DNA of 64,000 nt from Caballeronia sp. M1242 (GTDB lineage: Bacteria > Pseudomonadota > Gammaproteobacteria > Burkholderiales > Burkholderiaceae). The notes beneath the pieces are model-generated. The model was not told where the DNA came from. It was given only the letters and a program-made list of their open reading frames with translations, and did no database searches. Of this stretch, positions 35,744 to 44,792 are shown in pieces (the first letter of the stretch is position 1; every line of letters begins with the position of its first letter). The position numbers and the translations under genes were made by a program. The stretch spans positions 124,001 to 188,000 of the forward strand of contig NZ_CP071132.1 in the NCBI RefSeq assembly GCF_017220215.1. Reading direction: 5' to 3'.

Positions 35744-36805
35744 TTACGCCATCGGCCGCAACGTTTCCCACTTCAGATCGGTAAAGCATGGCCCTTGCGT
35801 GGCCTCGCTGAACTTCACGTCGTTGTGCTCGGCATTCCACTCCATCACGAGCACGTTTTCGTCGATATCGACGGTCAGATCCCAGCCGACGCAGCGCGCG
35901 AACGGCGCCTTTGCATGCAGCGCGATGACTTTTTCGACGCACTTGGAAAACGCGGGCAAGGTCACGCCGTCGAAGCGGATTTTCGAATCGGGGTGCGCGT
36001 CGACGCGGGTCCAGTCGCTCAGATAGCCCGTGCTGAAGAGCCGCCCGCTCTCCAGATGCACCGGCACGCACACTTCGCTGTCGGGGCGGATGTACGTGTC
36101 CGCGGACCGGCCGAGGCGGAGAAAACAGGCGCGCAGCGAGATATGGCCCGCATCGTCGACGACGGTGGTCAGGCGCACCGTCGCGACCGCCTTCGACGCG
36201 AACTGGTCGAATGTCGCGTGCTGGACGATGAAGCGTTGCAGCACGCCGTTGCCGAGCTGGCTGATGCGCTCGGCATCGAAGTCCTTGCGGTCCATCAGAA
36301 AGACGCCCTTGCCCTGCATCGAGTGATCGAGCTTGAACGCGATCCTGTCCGTCGTGCTGAAAACGAAGTTCGCGACTTGCGACTTGTGAATGGCGGTGTG
36401 ATCGGCCGTGTAGAAGATGCCGTTCACGTAGTAGCCGAGATCGGGGAACGCGTCGTCCTGAAAGAGCAGCCGCGACACGGGCTTCAAGTGCGACATCTGT
36501 CCGTATAGGCCCTTCATCTTCGGAACCACGATCCAGCCGTAATAGTTGTCCGGAATCCAGCCTTCCTTGAACGTGCCGTTCAATGCGGTGTAGACGTGCA
36601 GCCACGGTGCATAGCACGCGTCGCCGAGCACGTCGCGCGCGTACGCATCCGCGAGCCGCAGTTGTCCGGCATTCGTTTTGCCCTGTCTGCTCTCGATGCT
36701 ACGCAGCACCTCGCGCGCTTCCCGCGCATGCTTCCGATGAAAGCGATGCTGCGATAGGTTCTTCCACGAGATTTTGACGAGGCTTTCGACGTAGGGTGCG
36801 GGCAT
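35744..36805 (-). CDS. Sugar-transfer associated ATP-grasp protein
   Basis: The 353-residue protein belongs to the ATP-grasp family annotated as sugar-transfer associated. Support: RIAFKLDHSMQGKGVFLM (Lys and Gly-rich nucleotide-binding stretch), AVATVRLTTVVDDAG, FDGVTLPAFSKCVEKVIALHAK and CVGWDLTVDIDENVLVMEWN with acidic metal-ligand positions. It probably forms a peptide- or amide-type bond to a carbohydrate-linked substrate; nothing nearby tells which. The gene sits alone on the minus strand, 101 bases downstream of otnK's start side (between otnK and the lipoprotein gene). Confidence 0.8.
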   Translation of the reverse strand: MPAPYVESLVKISWKNLSQHRFHRKHAREAREVLRSIESRQGKTNAGQLRLADAYARDVLGDACYAPWLHVYTALNGTFKEGWIPDNYYGWIVVPKMKGLYGQMSHLKPVSRLLFQDDAFPDLGYYVNGIFYTADHTAIHKSQVANFVFSTTDRIAFKLDHSMQGKGVFLMDRKDFDAERISQLGNGVLQRFIVQHATFDQFASKAVATVRLTTVVDDAGHISLRACFLRLGRSADTYIRPDSEVCVPVHLESGRLFSTGYLSDWTRVDAHPDSKIRFDGVTLPAFSKCVEKVIALHAKAPFARCVGWDLTVDIDENVLVMEWNAEHNDVKFSEATQGPCFTDLKWETLRPMA

Positions 36806-36995
36806 GGTGGTTCCGCTCGGGTTGAGCTTTGTTTGTTTGACCTTATTGAGCGATAGAGCCTACCGGTCGTAACTGACGAAACCCTTAAGGAAAGGCATCG
36901 TGGCGCGAAACGGCTTAGTTTTGGCGGGCGGCCTGATCAGACAATAAGACGTCTTTTGGCATACGAATACGGTAGTGCGATGCGTCGCGCACGCG

Positions 36996-38738
36996 TCATT
37001 GCGGCCAGGGACACACGCTTATGGAACCTCGCGCGATCACAAGCGCCGTTGCCGCCGCGAGCATGTAATGTCCGTCAGCCACCACGTTGCAGTATGGGTC
37101 GTACCAGCGGCTTCCCGATGTGGCAGGCGGTATCGTGATTGCAGTCGATGCAACCGCGCACGCGCTGCCGTCGTATTGGCAGACCGGATTCATGTAGACC
37201 CATCCGTTCGCATATTGCCGCGCGCAGACGCCGGCATTGGCGCCGTTCACCCAGCCGCATGCGCCCGCAGGCGGCGACGCGTACGGATCGACCGACGGCG
37301 GCGGCGCAACCGGCCGGCCGACCGGCAGCGGCGGGAAACCGCTGAACGCGAGGCTTGCGCTCGCTGCGCTTGCGGTTGCGGCGGTGTCTAGCGTGACGCT
37401 CGTCGATGAGTCCACGGTCGCGATGGTCGCACCCGGCGCGATGCCCGCACCGTTCACGTGAAGTCCCGCCGCGAGGGCGCGCGTGCTGGCGAGGCCCGTG
37501 ACAGTCGCGCTGCCGCGCGTCAATGTCCCGGTCAGCGCAAGGTCGACATAGCCGCCCATCGACGGTGGATACGTTTGCGCCGCGCGCGAAGAGATTTGCC
37601 CGGCAGAAAGGTAGTTCTGCGCGCTCTGCGTGATGAGCAGCAGCCATGCGGTCGCCCACGTCTCTTCGGCGCGCGTCATGCCGCCGGTGTCGTGCCCGTC
37701 GAGGTAACTGATCGCGCCATAAAACTTCTGGTTCGCGCGTTCGGCGTTGTAGAGATGCGCGGCGAAGAGATCGTCGATCATAAAGCCGTTGTACCACCGG
37801 TTCGCCAAGGTCGTGCCTTGATGCTGCGGAACGTTTTCTTCGATCACGCCGCTCACTGCATCGGCGATCTGCGTCCACATGACGCCGCCTTGATAGCTCA
37901 CGTTGGCCACGGTCGCGAGGCCCACTGTTTTCGCTTGCGCGCTGAGATACTTGATGTAGTCGAGGTTGGCCGCGCTCCAGGTTGCATCGTCGGCGGATGC
38001 GTACTGCGTGACGAACGTTCCGCCACATGCAGGACGCAACGAAGCCGGACACGGGGAAACGGTGTCGCTATAGTGCCCGGCTTGATACACGGCTCCGTTC
38101 CTGACGTTAGCAGCACTAACGTTGTCGAGAGAAAGCGCCTGATAACCGCTCGCGTTATCCGCCATCGACTGAAACAGGTGCTGCCGGACGGCGGGATTCG
38201 CGATGTCCACGACCGGATAGCGCGTGTCGCCGAATTCGTACAGCACGTTGCCATCCGAGCCGTATTCGATCCAGTCCGGGTGGTGGTAGTACAGCCAGCC
38301 GAGTTGCGTCGCGGGATAGTCGGCGCCGGCCCCCGTCCATCCGGCGGGCATGAAATAAAGGCGGTACGCGGGGGCGTAGGACATCGAGTAAATGCCGGGT
38401 TGCGCGCTGTAACCCGACGACCACATCGCGCCGACCCGGCCGACGAGACGCTGTTGCGCCGCTTGCGTCGTCGGGCCGAAGGCTTGCAGGAAGTTGATCG
38501 GATAGCTGAGGCTTTCGATCGAAATCGGCAAGTAGCCGGTGGCAGCGGCGGTGGCCTGTGAAGCAGGCGCGGACGATGCAACGGGCGCTGCCGTCGTTGC
38601 GGGAACGGTCGCATAGCTGCTGCTACTGCTCCCGCTGCATCCGGGCAGGAGGCTGCAACAAACGATCGCGTGGGCGCAGGTTCGCAGCGGGCGGATCAAT
38701 CTGGAATAGGCCGTGGCGGATGCGGTTTTATTGTTCAT
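36996..38738 (-). CDS. Putative glycoside hydrolase (GHL-type) lipoprotein
   Basis: The 580-residue protein has a lipoprotein signal (IVCCSLLPGCSGSS, lipid-attachment Cys near residue 34), a short Ala/Thr/Ser linker and a TIM-barrel-like region resembling the hypothetical glycosyl hydrolase GHL15 type (NPAVRQHLF, YQALSLDNVSA, LVTQSAQ). Aspartates in DYIKYLSAQAK and MIDDLF could be catalytic, but I cannot fix them. The C-terminal ~160 residues are a Pro/Ala/Thr-rich part with CGWVNGANAGVCARQYANG. The ATG at 38738 has AGGGGAAG upstream and is preferred to 38762. Likely anchored on the cell surface or periplasmic face; the polysaccharide target is unknown. Confidence 0.65.
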   Translation of the reverse strand: MNNKTASATAYSRLIRPLRTCAHAIVCCSLLPGCSGSSSSSYATVPATTAAPVASSAPASQATAAATGYLPISIESLSYPINFLQAFGPTTQAAQQRLVGRVGAMWSSGYSAQPGIYSMSYAPAYRLYFMPAGWTGAGADYPATQLGWLYYHHPDWIEYGSDGNVLYEFGDTRYPVVDIANPAVRQHLFQSMADNASGYQALSLDNVSAANVRNGAVYQAGHYSDTVSPCPASLRPACGGTFVTQYASADDATWSAANLDYIKYLSAQAKTVGLATVANVSYQGGVMWTQIADAVSGVIEENVPQHQGTTLANRWYNGFMIDDLFAAHLYNAERANQKFYGAISYLDGHDTGGMTRAEETWATAWLLLITQSAQNYLSAGQISSRAAQTYPPSMGGYVDLALTGTLTRGSATVTGLASTRALAAGLHVNGAGIAPGATIATVDSSTSVTLDTAATASAASASLAFSGFPPLPVGRPVAPPPSVDPYASPPAGACGWVNGANAGVCARQYANGWVYMNPVCQYDGSACAVASTAITIPPATSGSRWYDPYCNVVADGHYMLAAATALVIARGSISVCPWPQ

Positions 38739-39365
38739 TCTTCCCCTCGTTTTCTTATGCATCTGTGAAGTCGTGCTGCAAGGTCTCCTTGCGATCGCAA
38801 CAGCAACGAGCTATTGAATATCCGAGCGTGGTTGCGAGTCGAACGCCGTTACTGCTGGCTAGCAAGCAATCCGAAGTGTCGATCTTGTGATCGATAAAGC
38901 TGCTCAAAAGCAAGCGTTAGCTCGACAAGAAATGTCGGATTTATCTTAACGTGAATTCGGAGCGGAGTAGGAGATTTCGCATCGGCGTCGCATATTTAAG
39001 GTTCGTCGTCCGAAAGATGCGGCGAAGACGGTACATGCAACGCAGATCGAGAGAATGGGGAGGAACGAGAAGCGGCCGCTGTTGAAGGCGAAGTCGGAGC
39101 TGCCGATAGACGGCGAAGCGACGCGCGTCACTTGGCGCCCATGCGCCGTGAGGAGAAACCCGCATTCGCCATACAGATGCGCCGCCGTCCCGCGCCCGGC
39201 GCCGAATCGTTCGCGACCGCTCACAACTTGACAAAGAGATAACGGCGAACACCACAACCGGGCTAGACTCGTCAGCGCAAACGCACAGCCGCGCGATACA
39301 TGCCATACAAAAACGAAGCACGCCGGCAAAGATGCGAAAGACCGCACGTTTCTCGGGGATCGTGA
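38739..39365. other. Intergenic region upstream of the GHL lipoprotein
   Basis: About 630 bases; the only frames are low-complexity shadows. A TTGACA at 39228-39233 has no matching -10 at 16-18 bases. It probably contains the lipoprotein promoter. No RNA gene or repeat recognised. Confidence 0.35.
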
Positions 39366-39557
39366 ATGAAAAGGACGACGCTGATACGCCTGTTCGATGC
39401 GCTCGCATCGGGCTTCATCTGGCTGGTCGCAATGAGTACCTTGCGCATCGTGCTCGCGCGCGACTGGCTTCAACACCGCATGGCCGCTGGTCGCGATCGA
39501 GAGCATCCGGGCGCGGTGTCGCGTGATCGCGATATCGCGTACCCGAACAGAACCTGA
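39366..39557 (+). CDS. Possible small membrane or secreted protein (63 aa)
   Basis: A 63-residue frame begins MKRTTLIRLFDALASGFIWLVAM, a basic start followed by ~16 hydrophobic residues, then an Arg-rich end. It could be a single-span membrane peptide. A G-rich stretch lies 8-12 bases upstream. I do not recognise it and cannot exclude chance. Confidence 0.35.
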   Translation: MKRTTLIRLFDALASGFIWLVAMSTLRIVLARDWLQHRMAAGRDREHPGAVSRDRDIAYPNRT

Positions 39558-39582
39558 CGCAATAACCGGCGACAACGACCGC

Positions 39583-39617
39583 AAAAAAGACAGCGGGCCC
39601 TCGAAACGAAGGCCCGC
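39583..39617 (-). terminator. Rho-independent terminator of the sorbosone-dehydrogenase-like operon
   Basis: On the minus strand a GC-rich 11-bp stem with one mismatch (39607-39617 with 39593-39603) is followed by a T-run (complement of the AAAAAA at 39583-39588). It lies 28 bases after the stop codon at 39645 and terminates transcription of that gene. Confidence 0.85.
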
Positions 39618-39644
39618 CGTGTTCGTTTCCGCACGAAGGACGCG

Positions 39645-40964
39645 CTAGCCGCCTGCCTTGCTCACGCGCCAGACCGCGTTCCCGGCGTCGTCGGCGACGA
39701 GGAGCGCGCCGTCCTTGTCCTCGGCCAGTCCGACCGGCGCGCCGCGCAACTGCTTCTCGTCGGCCGACACGAAACCGGTGACGACGGGCTTCGGCGCGCC
39801 GACCGGCTGGCCGTCCTGGAACGCGACATACGCGACCGCATAGCCCGCGAGCGGCGAACGGTCCCAGCTGCCGTGCTCGCCGATAAACGCGCCGCCGCGA
39901 TACTGCTCGGGAAGGTTGTTGCCGGTATAGAACAGCAGCCCGAGCGGCGCGACGTGCGAGCCGATGGCGTAGTCCGGCTTGATGGCTTTCTGCACGAGAT
40001 CAGGTCTTTGCTGATGCACGCGCTCATCGACGTGCTGTCCATAGTAGCTATAGGGCCAGCCGTAGAAAGCGTGCTCCTTCACCGAAGTCAGATAGTCAGG
40101 AACGAGATCCGCGCCGATCTCGTCGCGTTCGTTCGCCACCGCCCAGAGTTTGCCCGTCTTCGGCTCCCATTGGAGCGAGGTCGGATTGCGGATGCCGGAG
40201 GCGTACACGCGGCTGCCGCCCGTCGCAATGTCGACTTCCAGCACGGCCGCGCGGCGGTATTCCACTTCGAGCCCGTTCTCGCCGACGTTGCTGTTCGAGC
40301 CGACGCCCACGTACAGCTTCTTGCCATCGGGGCTCGCGAGCAGCGCCTTCGTCCAGTGATGGTTGATGGTGCTCGGCAGATCGGTAAGCTCGACGCCCGT
40401 GCCGTCGATATGCGTCGCGCCGGTCTGATACGGGAACGCGAGAATCGCGTCGGTATCGGCGACGAAAAGCGTATTGCCGACCAATTGCATGCCGAACGGC
40501 GAATGCAGATGGTCGATGAAGACGTGCTTCTCCCATTCGCCGCTGCCGTTTGCGGGCTTGCGCAACAGCGTGATGCGGTTGCCGCCTTTCGCTTCCTTGC
40601 CCGAGCGCGTCTGCACCATGCCCGCGATGAGCTGCTTGGGCGTCGTGACCGGCTCTTCGTCAGGACTGCTGGATTCCGCCACGAGGATATCGCCGTTCGG
40701 CAGCGCGTACACCTGACGCGGATGCTCCAGCCCCGACGCGATGCCTTCTATCTTCAGCCCGTCCGCAACCTTGGGCGTCTCGCCGCTTTTCCAGCCGACG
40801 TGCTTCGGCACCTGCATCGGCGGGGCGAGGAAGTTGCGCGCGTTCGGCAGCGGCGGATTCGCGCCGGCCTGCTGCTGCGATTCGTAGGACGCGTGCTCGT
40901 CGCATCCGGCGAGGCAGGTCGCAACGGCCATCGAAACGAGGCTTGTGCGCATGATGTTATTCAC
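39645..40964 (-). CDS. Sorbosone/glucose dehydrogenase-like beta-propeller lipoprotein
   Basis: The 439-residue protein has a lipobox (ATCLAGC, Cys ~residue 19) and the PQQ-dependent sugar dehydrogenase (GSDH/sorbosone) fold, with blade motifs ALPNGDILVAESS, GNTLFVADTDAIL, HHWTKALLASPDGKKLYVGVGSNSN (catalytic His region), ASGIRNPTSLQWEP and LLVADDAGNAVWRV. It is probably a periplasmic or outer-membrane quinoprotein oxidising a sugar or aldose; PQQ binding is inferred from family. The start is GTG at 40964, with GGAGG seven bases upstream, overlapping the stop of the DUF2231 gene by 8 bases. A strong terminator follows. Confidence 0.85.
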   Translation of the reverse strand: MNNIMRTSLVSMAVATCLAGCDEHASYESQQQAGANPPLPNARNFLAPPMQVPKHVGWKSGETPKVADGLKIEGIASGLEHPRQVYALPNGDILVAESSSPDEEPVTTPKQLIAGMVQTRSGKEAKGGNRITLLRKPANGSGEWEKHVFIDHLHSPFGMQLVGNTLFVADTDAILAFPYQTGATHIDGTGVELTDLPSTINHHWTKALLASPDGKKLYVGVGSNSNVGENGLEVEYRRAAVLEVDIATGGSRVYASGIRNPTSLQWEPKTGKLWAVANERDEIGADLVPDYLTSVKEHAFYGWPYSYYGQHVDERVHQQRPDLVQKAIKPDYAIGSHVAPLGLLFYTGNNLPEQYRGGAFIGEHGSWDRSPLAGYAVAYVAFQDGQPVGAPKPVVTGFVSADEKQLRGAPVGLAEDKDGALLVADDAGNAVWRVSKAGG

Positions 40965-41409
40965 GGACGGCCTCCGGCAGATTGAAGCGGTTGAACTTGT
41001 CGAAGGCCAGCATCACTTGCCCGGCGCTCAGCAGGACGACCGTGACGACCGAGAGGATGACGCTGAGCGGGACCATCGCGTAGGCGTCGCGCGAGTGAAC
41101 GAACGCGTTCACCACCGCCGCGATGATGCCGAGCAGATTCAGCCAGAAGTCGGTGCGTTCGAGGCTCGTGACCGTGCCTCGCCCGCCGAACCAGACGTGA
41201 CCGAGATTGATGAACCGCGGAATGATCGCGAAGAGCAGGCCCACCGTAACGAGCCACGCCGCGCCCTTCGCCCAGAAGATGACGGCGTTGATCGCATAGA
41301 TGATGTCGAAGATCAGCGTGCCGACGAAGAGACCATATGGAATCGGATTGAGCCACTCGAAAAGCGCCGTGGCCAGGCGCGAGCGGTAGCGCGGGCGAAT
41401 CGGTTTCAT
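40957..41409 (-). CDS. DUF2231 membrane protein
   Basis: A 150-residue protein with four predicted hydrophobic segments (NPIPYGLFVGTLIFDIIYAIN, WLVTVGLLFAIIPRF, FWLNLLGIIAAVVNAFV, VILSVVTVVLLSAGQVML), matching DUF2231. These small membrane proteins are often next to sugar-dehydrogenase-like genes and may help electron transfer or membrane placement; that is inference. The start at 41409 has GAGG six bases upstream and the gene overlaps the dehydrogenase gene start, so the two form one operon. Confidence 0.8.
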   Translation of the reverse strand: MKPIRPRYRSRLATALFEWLNPIPYGLFVGTLIFDIIYAINAVIFWAKGAAWLVTVGLLFAIIPRFINLGHVWFGGRGTVTSLERTDFWLNLLGIIAAVVNAFVHSRDAYAMVPLSVILSVVTVVLLSAGQVMLAFDKFNRFNLPEAVRE

Positions 41410-41617
41410 GAACGAGCCTCTTCGTGGTTGAACGGAACGGGCGAGAAGCGCCATGCCGCGACGCATGACGCGTGCCCGTAAGCTGCCATTCCCGTTCCGT
41501 CCAACCACCGCTTCGCGCGAGGCTTACGCGAAGATTCCGTCCGCCCGACGCAACGCCGACGCAACGCCGACGATTAGCTACGCAGCCCTTACGTTTCGAT
41601 GCCAGCGAAGCTCACCG

Positions 41618-42361
41618 TCACGCGCTGAAGCCTCCGTCGATCATCAAACTCGCGCCCGTCACGAACGACGCTTCCGGACCCGCGACGTACGCCACCATTG
41701 CGGCGATTTCGTCGGCCTTGGCGTGCCGTTGCACGGCCATCAGCGCGTGCAGCGCGGAGCCGAACTCGCCTTGCTCCGGGTTCATGTCGGTGTCGACCGG
41801 GCCGGGCTGCACGTTGTTCACCGTGATGCCTTTCGGGCCGAGATCGCGCGCGAGACCCTTGACGAGACCTTGCAGCGCCGCTTTGCTCATCGCGTAGGCC
41901 GCGCCGCCCGGGAACGGCATGCGATCCGCGTTCGTGCTGCCGATATTCACGATTCGTCCGCCAGCCGGCATGTACGGCAGCACCGCTTTCGTCGCGACGA
42001 ACACGGCGCGCACGTTCACGGCCACGGTCTTGTCGAAGTCGTCGAGCGAGAAGGCATCGACCGGGCCGAGATACAGCACGCCTGCGTTGTTGACCAGAAC
42101 GTCGATCTTGCCGAAGTGGCGCGCGGCCTGATCGATCGCGCGAGTCAGCGCGTCGGCGTCGGCGGCGTCGGACTGGATCGCGAGCACGCGGCCACCGGTT
42201 TCCTCGATCTTCGCGGCGAGCGCCGAAGCTTGCGCCGTCGATCCGCGATAGGTGAACGCGACTGCCGCGCCTTCGGCCGCGAGCCGGCTGACGACCGCCG
42301 CGCCGATGCCGCGCGCGCCGCCCGTGACGAAAGCAATCTTGCCGCTGAGACTGTTTGCCAT
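41618..42361 (-). CDS. Classical SDR oxidoreductase (3-oxoacyl-ACP reductase type)
   Basis: The 247-residue protein has the classical SDR layout: TGGARGIG (residues 14-21), NNAG (~93-96), the active-site Ser in IGSTN, and Y-x3-K (YAMSK) with a C-terminal TGASLMIDGG. It reduces a carbonyl with NAD(P)H or the reverse; the substrate is unknown. The start at 42361 has AGGAG. It diverges from the LysR gene across 114 bases, so it is probably the regulated target of that protein. Confidence 0.92.
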   Translation of the reverse strand: MANSLSGKIAFVTGGARGIGAAVVSRLAAEGAAVAFTYRGSTAQASALAAKIEETGGRVLAIQSDAADADALTRAIDQAARHFGKIDVLVNNAGVLYLGPVDAFSLDDFDKTVAVNVRAVFVATKAVLPYMPAGGRIVNIGSTNADRMPFPGGAAYAMSKAALQGLVKGLARDLGPKGITVNNVQPGPVDTDMNPEQGEFGSALHALMAVQRHAKADEIAAMVAYVAGPEASFVTGASLMIDGGFSA

Positions 42362-42379
42362 GATCTGCTCCTGCTGGTT

Positions 42380-42453
42380 GGTTGAAAGTGAAGCCAGTAT
42401 GGCCGTCGGATTCATCGCCCGGTAGCGCATAATGCGGGCAAGCAGTTTCAACC
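42380..42453. promoter_or_regulatory. Inverted repeat in the SDR/LysR divergent promoter region
   Basis: GGTTGAAA (42380-42387) and its complement TTTCAACC (42446-42453) flank 58 bases between the SDR and LysR starts. Paired sites in a divergent LysR promoter region are typical of LysR operators, but the halves are spaced further apart than a single LysR site, so they may be two half sites. Confidence 0.35.
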
Positions 42454-42475
42454 GGCAGTATCAGGCGAGGGCGCC

Positions 42476-43399
42476 GTGGAATCGTTCAACTTTCTGGAGT
42501 CGTTCGTCGTCACGGCGCAGACCGGCAGTTTCTCGGCGGCGGCCCGCAGGCTCGGGATGACGCCGGCCGGCGTCAGCAAGAACGTCGCGCGGCTGGAGCA
42601 GCAACTCGGGCTGCGGCTCTTTCATCGAAGCACGCGCAGCCTGACGCTGACGGACAGCGGCGAGAGCTTCTATCAGGAAGTGCGCGCGCCGTTCGACGCG
42701 CTGCGCGATGCCGTCTCGCACGCGGCGGAGCAAAACGGCGCGCCGTCCGGCACGCTGAAAGTGAGCGTCGGCGTCGGTTTCGGGCGCGAGTATCTGGTGC
42801 CGATCCTCGGCGAATTTCTGGACCGTTACCCGGCCATCGTCCCGGACGTGCATTTCGACAACCGGCCTGTCGATCTCATCGGCGAGGGCTACGACGCGGC
42901 GATCGGCGGCGGCATCGAACTGAACGAAGGCGTCGTGGCGCGCGAGCTCGCGCCGGCGCATGTGATCGTGGTGGCGTCGCCCGCGTACATGGCGGACAAG
43001 CCGATGCCCGCGCATCCGTCCGAGCTCGAAGCGTTCGACGGCATCGCGCGCCGTTCGGTGTCGTCGGGGCGCGTCTTCGCGTGGAAGCTGCGCAACGCCG
43101 TGGGCGAGCAGTGTCTCGTCCGGCATCGCACGCGCCTGATCTTCGACGACCCCGAAGCGATGGCCGCCGCCGCCATGCAAGGGCTCGGCATCGCGCTGAT
43201 TCCCATGCCGCACGCCGCGCGCTGGCTCCAGCAAGGCAGCCTCATGCGCCTGTTGCCGGGCTGGTTCGCCGAGCTCGGCGCGATCAGTCTGTACTATCCG
43301 AGCAAGAAGCTCTTGCCGCCGAAAACGCGCGTGTTTGTCGATTTCGTGGTGGACGCTTTCCGCTCCGGGCGGATCAACGCGCGCCTCGACTCGCGCTAG
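42476..43399 (+). CDS. LysR family transcriptional regulator
   Basis: The 307-residue protein has the LysR N-terminal winged helix (residues 1-60: GSFSAAARRLGMTPAGVSKNVARLEQQLG) and a substrate-binding C-terminal domain (~90-295: RFHIRRPVDLIGEGYDA-type folds). The start is GTG at 42476. LysR proteins control divergent targets and their own gene, so the SDR at 41618 is the likely target. The inducer is unknown. Convergent to pelG, with 6 bases between stops. Confidence 0.92.
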   Translation: MESFNFLESFVVTAQTGSFSAAARRLGMTPAGVSKNVARLEQQLGLRLFHRSTRSLTLTDSGESFYQEVRAPFDALRDAVSHAAEQNGAPSGTLKVSVGVGFGREYLVPILGEFLDRYPAIVPDVHFDNRPVDLIGEGYDAAIGGGIELNEGVVARELAPAHVIVVASPAYMADKPMPAHPSELEAFDGIARRSVSSGRVFAWKLRNAVGEQCLVRHRTRLIFDDPEAMAAAAMQGLGIALIPMPHAARWLQQGSLMRLLPGWFAELGAISLYYPSKKLLPPKTRVFVDFVVDAFRSGRINARLDSR

Positions 43400-43405
43400 C
43401 CGCGC

Positions 43406-44776
43406 TCACTGGATCATGAAGGTCTCGTATTCAAGCGAATCGAGCTTTCGATCCAGCCAGACGAGACTCGCGAGCACCACGACGAGCAGCGATCCCGCGA
43501 ATCCGAAGCCGTACCAGCCGGGATTCGCCATGAGCGTCAGTCCCGTCAGCACCACGTTCGACGCGACGAACAGTGCGACGAGCGCCAGCACCACGCGCCG
43601 CTTGTCCAGATAGAAGAACACGTTGATGACGCCCATGAAGAGCACTTGCAGGCTCGCGGCGATCACATCGACATAAAGCAGCGGCGAATAGAGCGTCGAA
43701 ATGCGCAGCCAGCTGAGCAGCGTCGCGCTGATCGCGAAAAGCAGCAGGGCGGCCGTCGCCTGCACCTTGACAATCTCGTAGAGCCCATTGCGCAGCGCCT
43801 CGACCATTGCATTGCGCATGCGCTCGATGTGTTGCAACGACGCGCCTTCGCGCACCGCGCCATAGAACGCGTCGTAGTACTCGACGAAGTCCGTCTCGAT
43901 GCGCATCAGAAACACGGCCATGCCGGGAATGATCGCGAGGTAGGCGAGGAACACGGGAATGTCGTAGATGATCGACGCGCGCAACGGCCCGATGACCGTC
44001 TGGCCCGTGCCCGGCGCGTACCAGAACATGTACTTGTCGACCCAGATGCCGAGGTTGTAGAGAAAGCCCGTCGCCATCAGCGTCGGATAGCGGTAACGCC
44101 GCGAGAAGAAGTCATACGCGATGAAGCGGTCGCTCGTGTAATCGCGATAAATGAGCGTGAGCAAGCCCGCGAGCAGCACCGTCTGCCCGAACACGAAGCC
44201 GCCGAGCAGCCCTGTCAGGCCGAACACGTTCAGCGTGATCGCCGCGCCCGCCGTCAGCGTATAGCCGATGAAAAACACCCACAGAATCGACATGTACTGC
44301 TTCATGCCGGACAGAAAGATGGTCGCGAGCCAGATGTTGCTCATCACGACGAAGCCGGCGAGCATCAGCAGACGGTACGCCGCTGACTGATCGCGAAACA
44401 GGAAGACGACCGCGATGCCGCCGAGCAGCGTCGCGGCGACGGTCGAAACGAGCGCCGCGCCGTGATAGTTCGGCAACACCATGTCGGCGCGCTTCTCGAA
44501 GAGGCGGTCGGAGGTGAAGCGCGTGAAGCCGAGTTGCAGCGGCCCGGTCAGCACGAGCGACAGCGAAATGAGGTACGTCACCGAGACCTGGAACTGCGTG
44601 ATGAGTCCGGTCGGCAGCACGAACGGCAGGCTCAGAATGCCGATCAGCAGCATGCCGATGATCGACAGAATCCACGGTCCCGCGCTGATGAGGCCCGCGT
44701 AGGCATACGCCTGCATCAGCCCGACGAGCGTGTCGCGCCGAAGCATCTTGCGCAGTTCGAAGCCGATTCCCGCCAT
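43406..44776 (-). CDS. pelG: Pel polysaccharide inner-membrane transporter PelG
   Basis: The 456-residue protein has about twelve hydrophobic segments of a MATE/polysaccharide-export fold (LISAGPWILSIIGMLLIGIL, SIIYDIPVFLAYLAIIPGMAVFLM). PelG with PelD, PelE and PelF forms the inner-membrane synthase/transport complex for Pel. It is the last gene of the operon, 16 bases after pelF. The ATG at 44776 has AAAGGA further upstream than usual; the longer frame to 44974 overlaps pelF. The protein ends FMIQ immediately before convergent LysR. Confidence 0.93.
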   Translation of the reverse strand: MAGIGFELRKMLRRDTLVGLMQAYAYAGLISAGPWILSIIGMLLIGILSLPFVLPTGLITQFQVSVTYLISLSLVLTGPLQLGFTRFTSDRLFEKRADMVLPNYHGAALVSTVAATLLGGIAVVFLFRDQSAAYRLLMLAGFVVMSNIWLATIFLSGMKQYMSILWVFFIGYTLTAGAAITLNVFGLTGLLGGFVFGQTVLLAGLLTLIYRDYTSDRFIAYDFFSRRYRYPTLMATGFLYNLGIWVDKYMFWYAPGTGQTVIGPLRASIIYDIPVFLAYLAIIPGMAVFLMRIETDFVEYYDAFYGAVREGASLQHIERMRNAMVEALRNGLYEIVKVQATAALLLFAISATLLSWLRISTLYSPLLYVDVIAASLQVLFMGVINVFFYLDKRRVVLALVALFVASNVVLTGLTLMANPGWYGFGFAGSLLVVVLASLVWLDRKLDSLEYETFMIQ

Positions 44777-44792
44777 GACGTTTAGGTATCCT

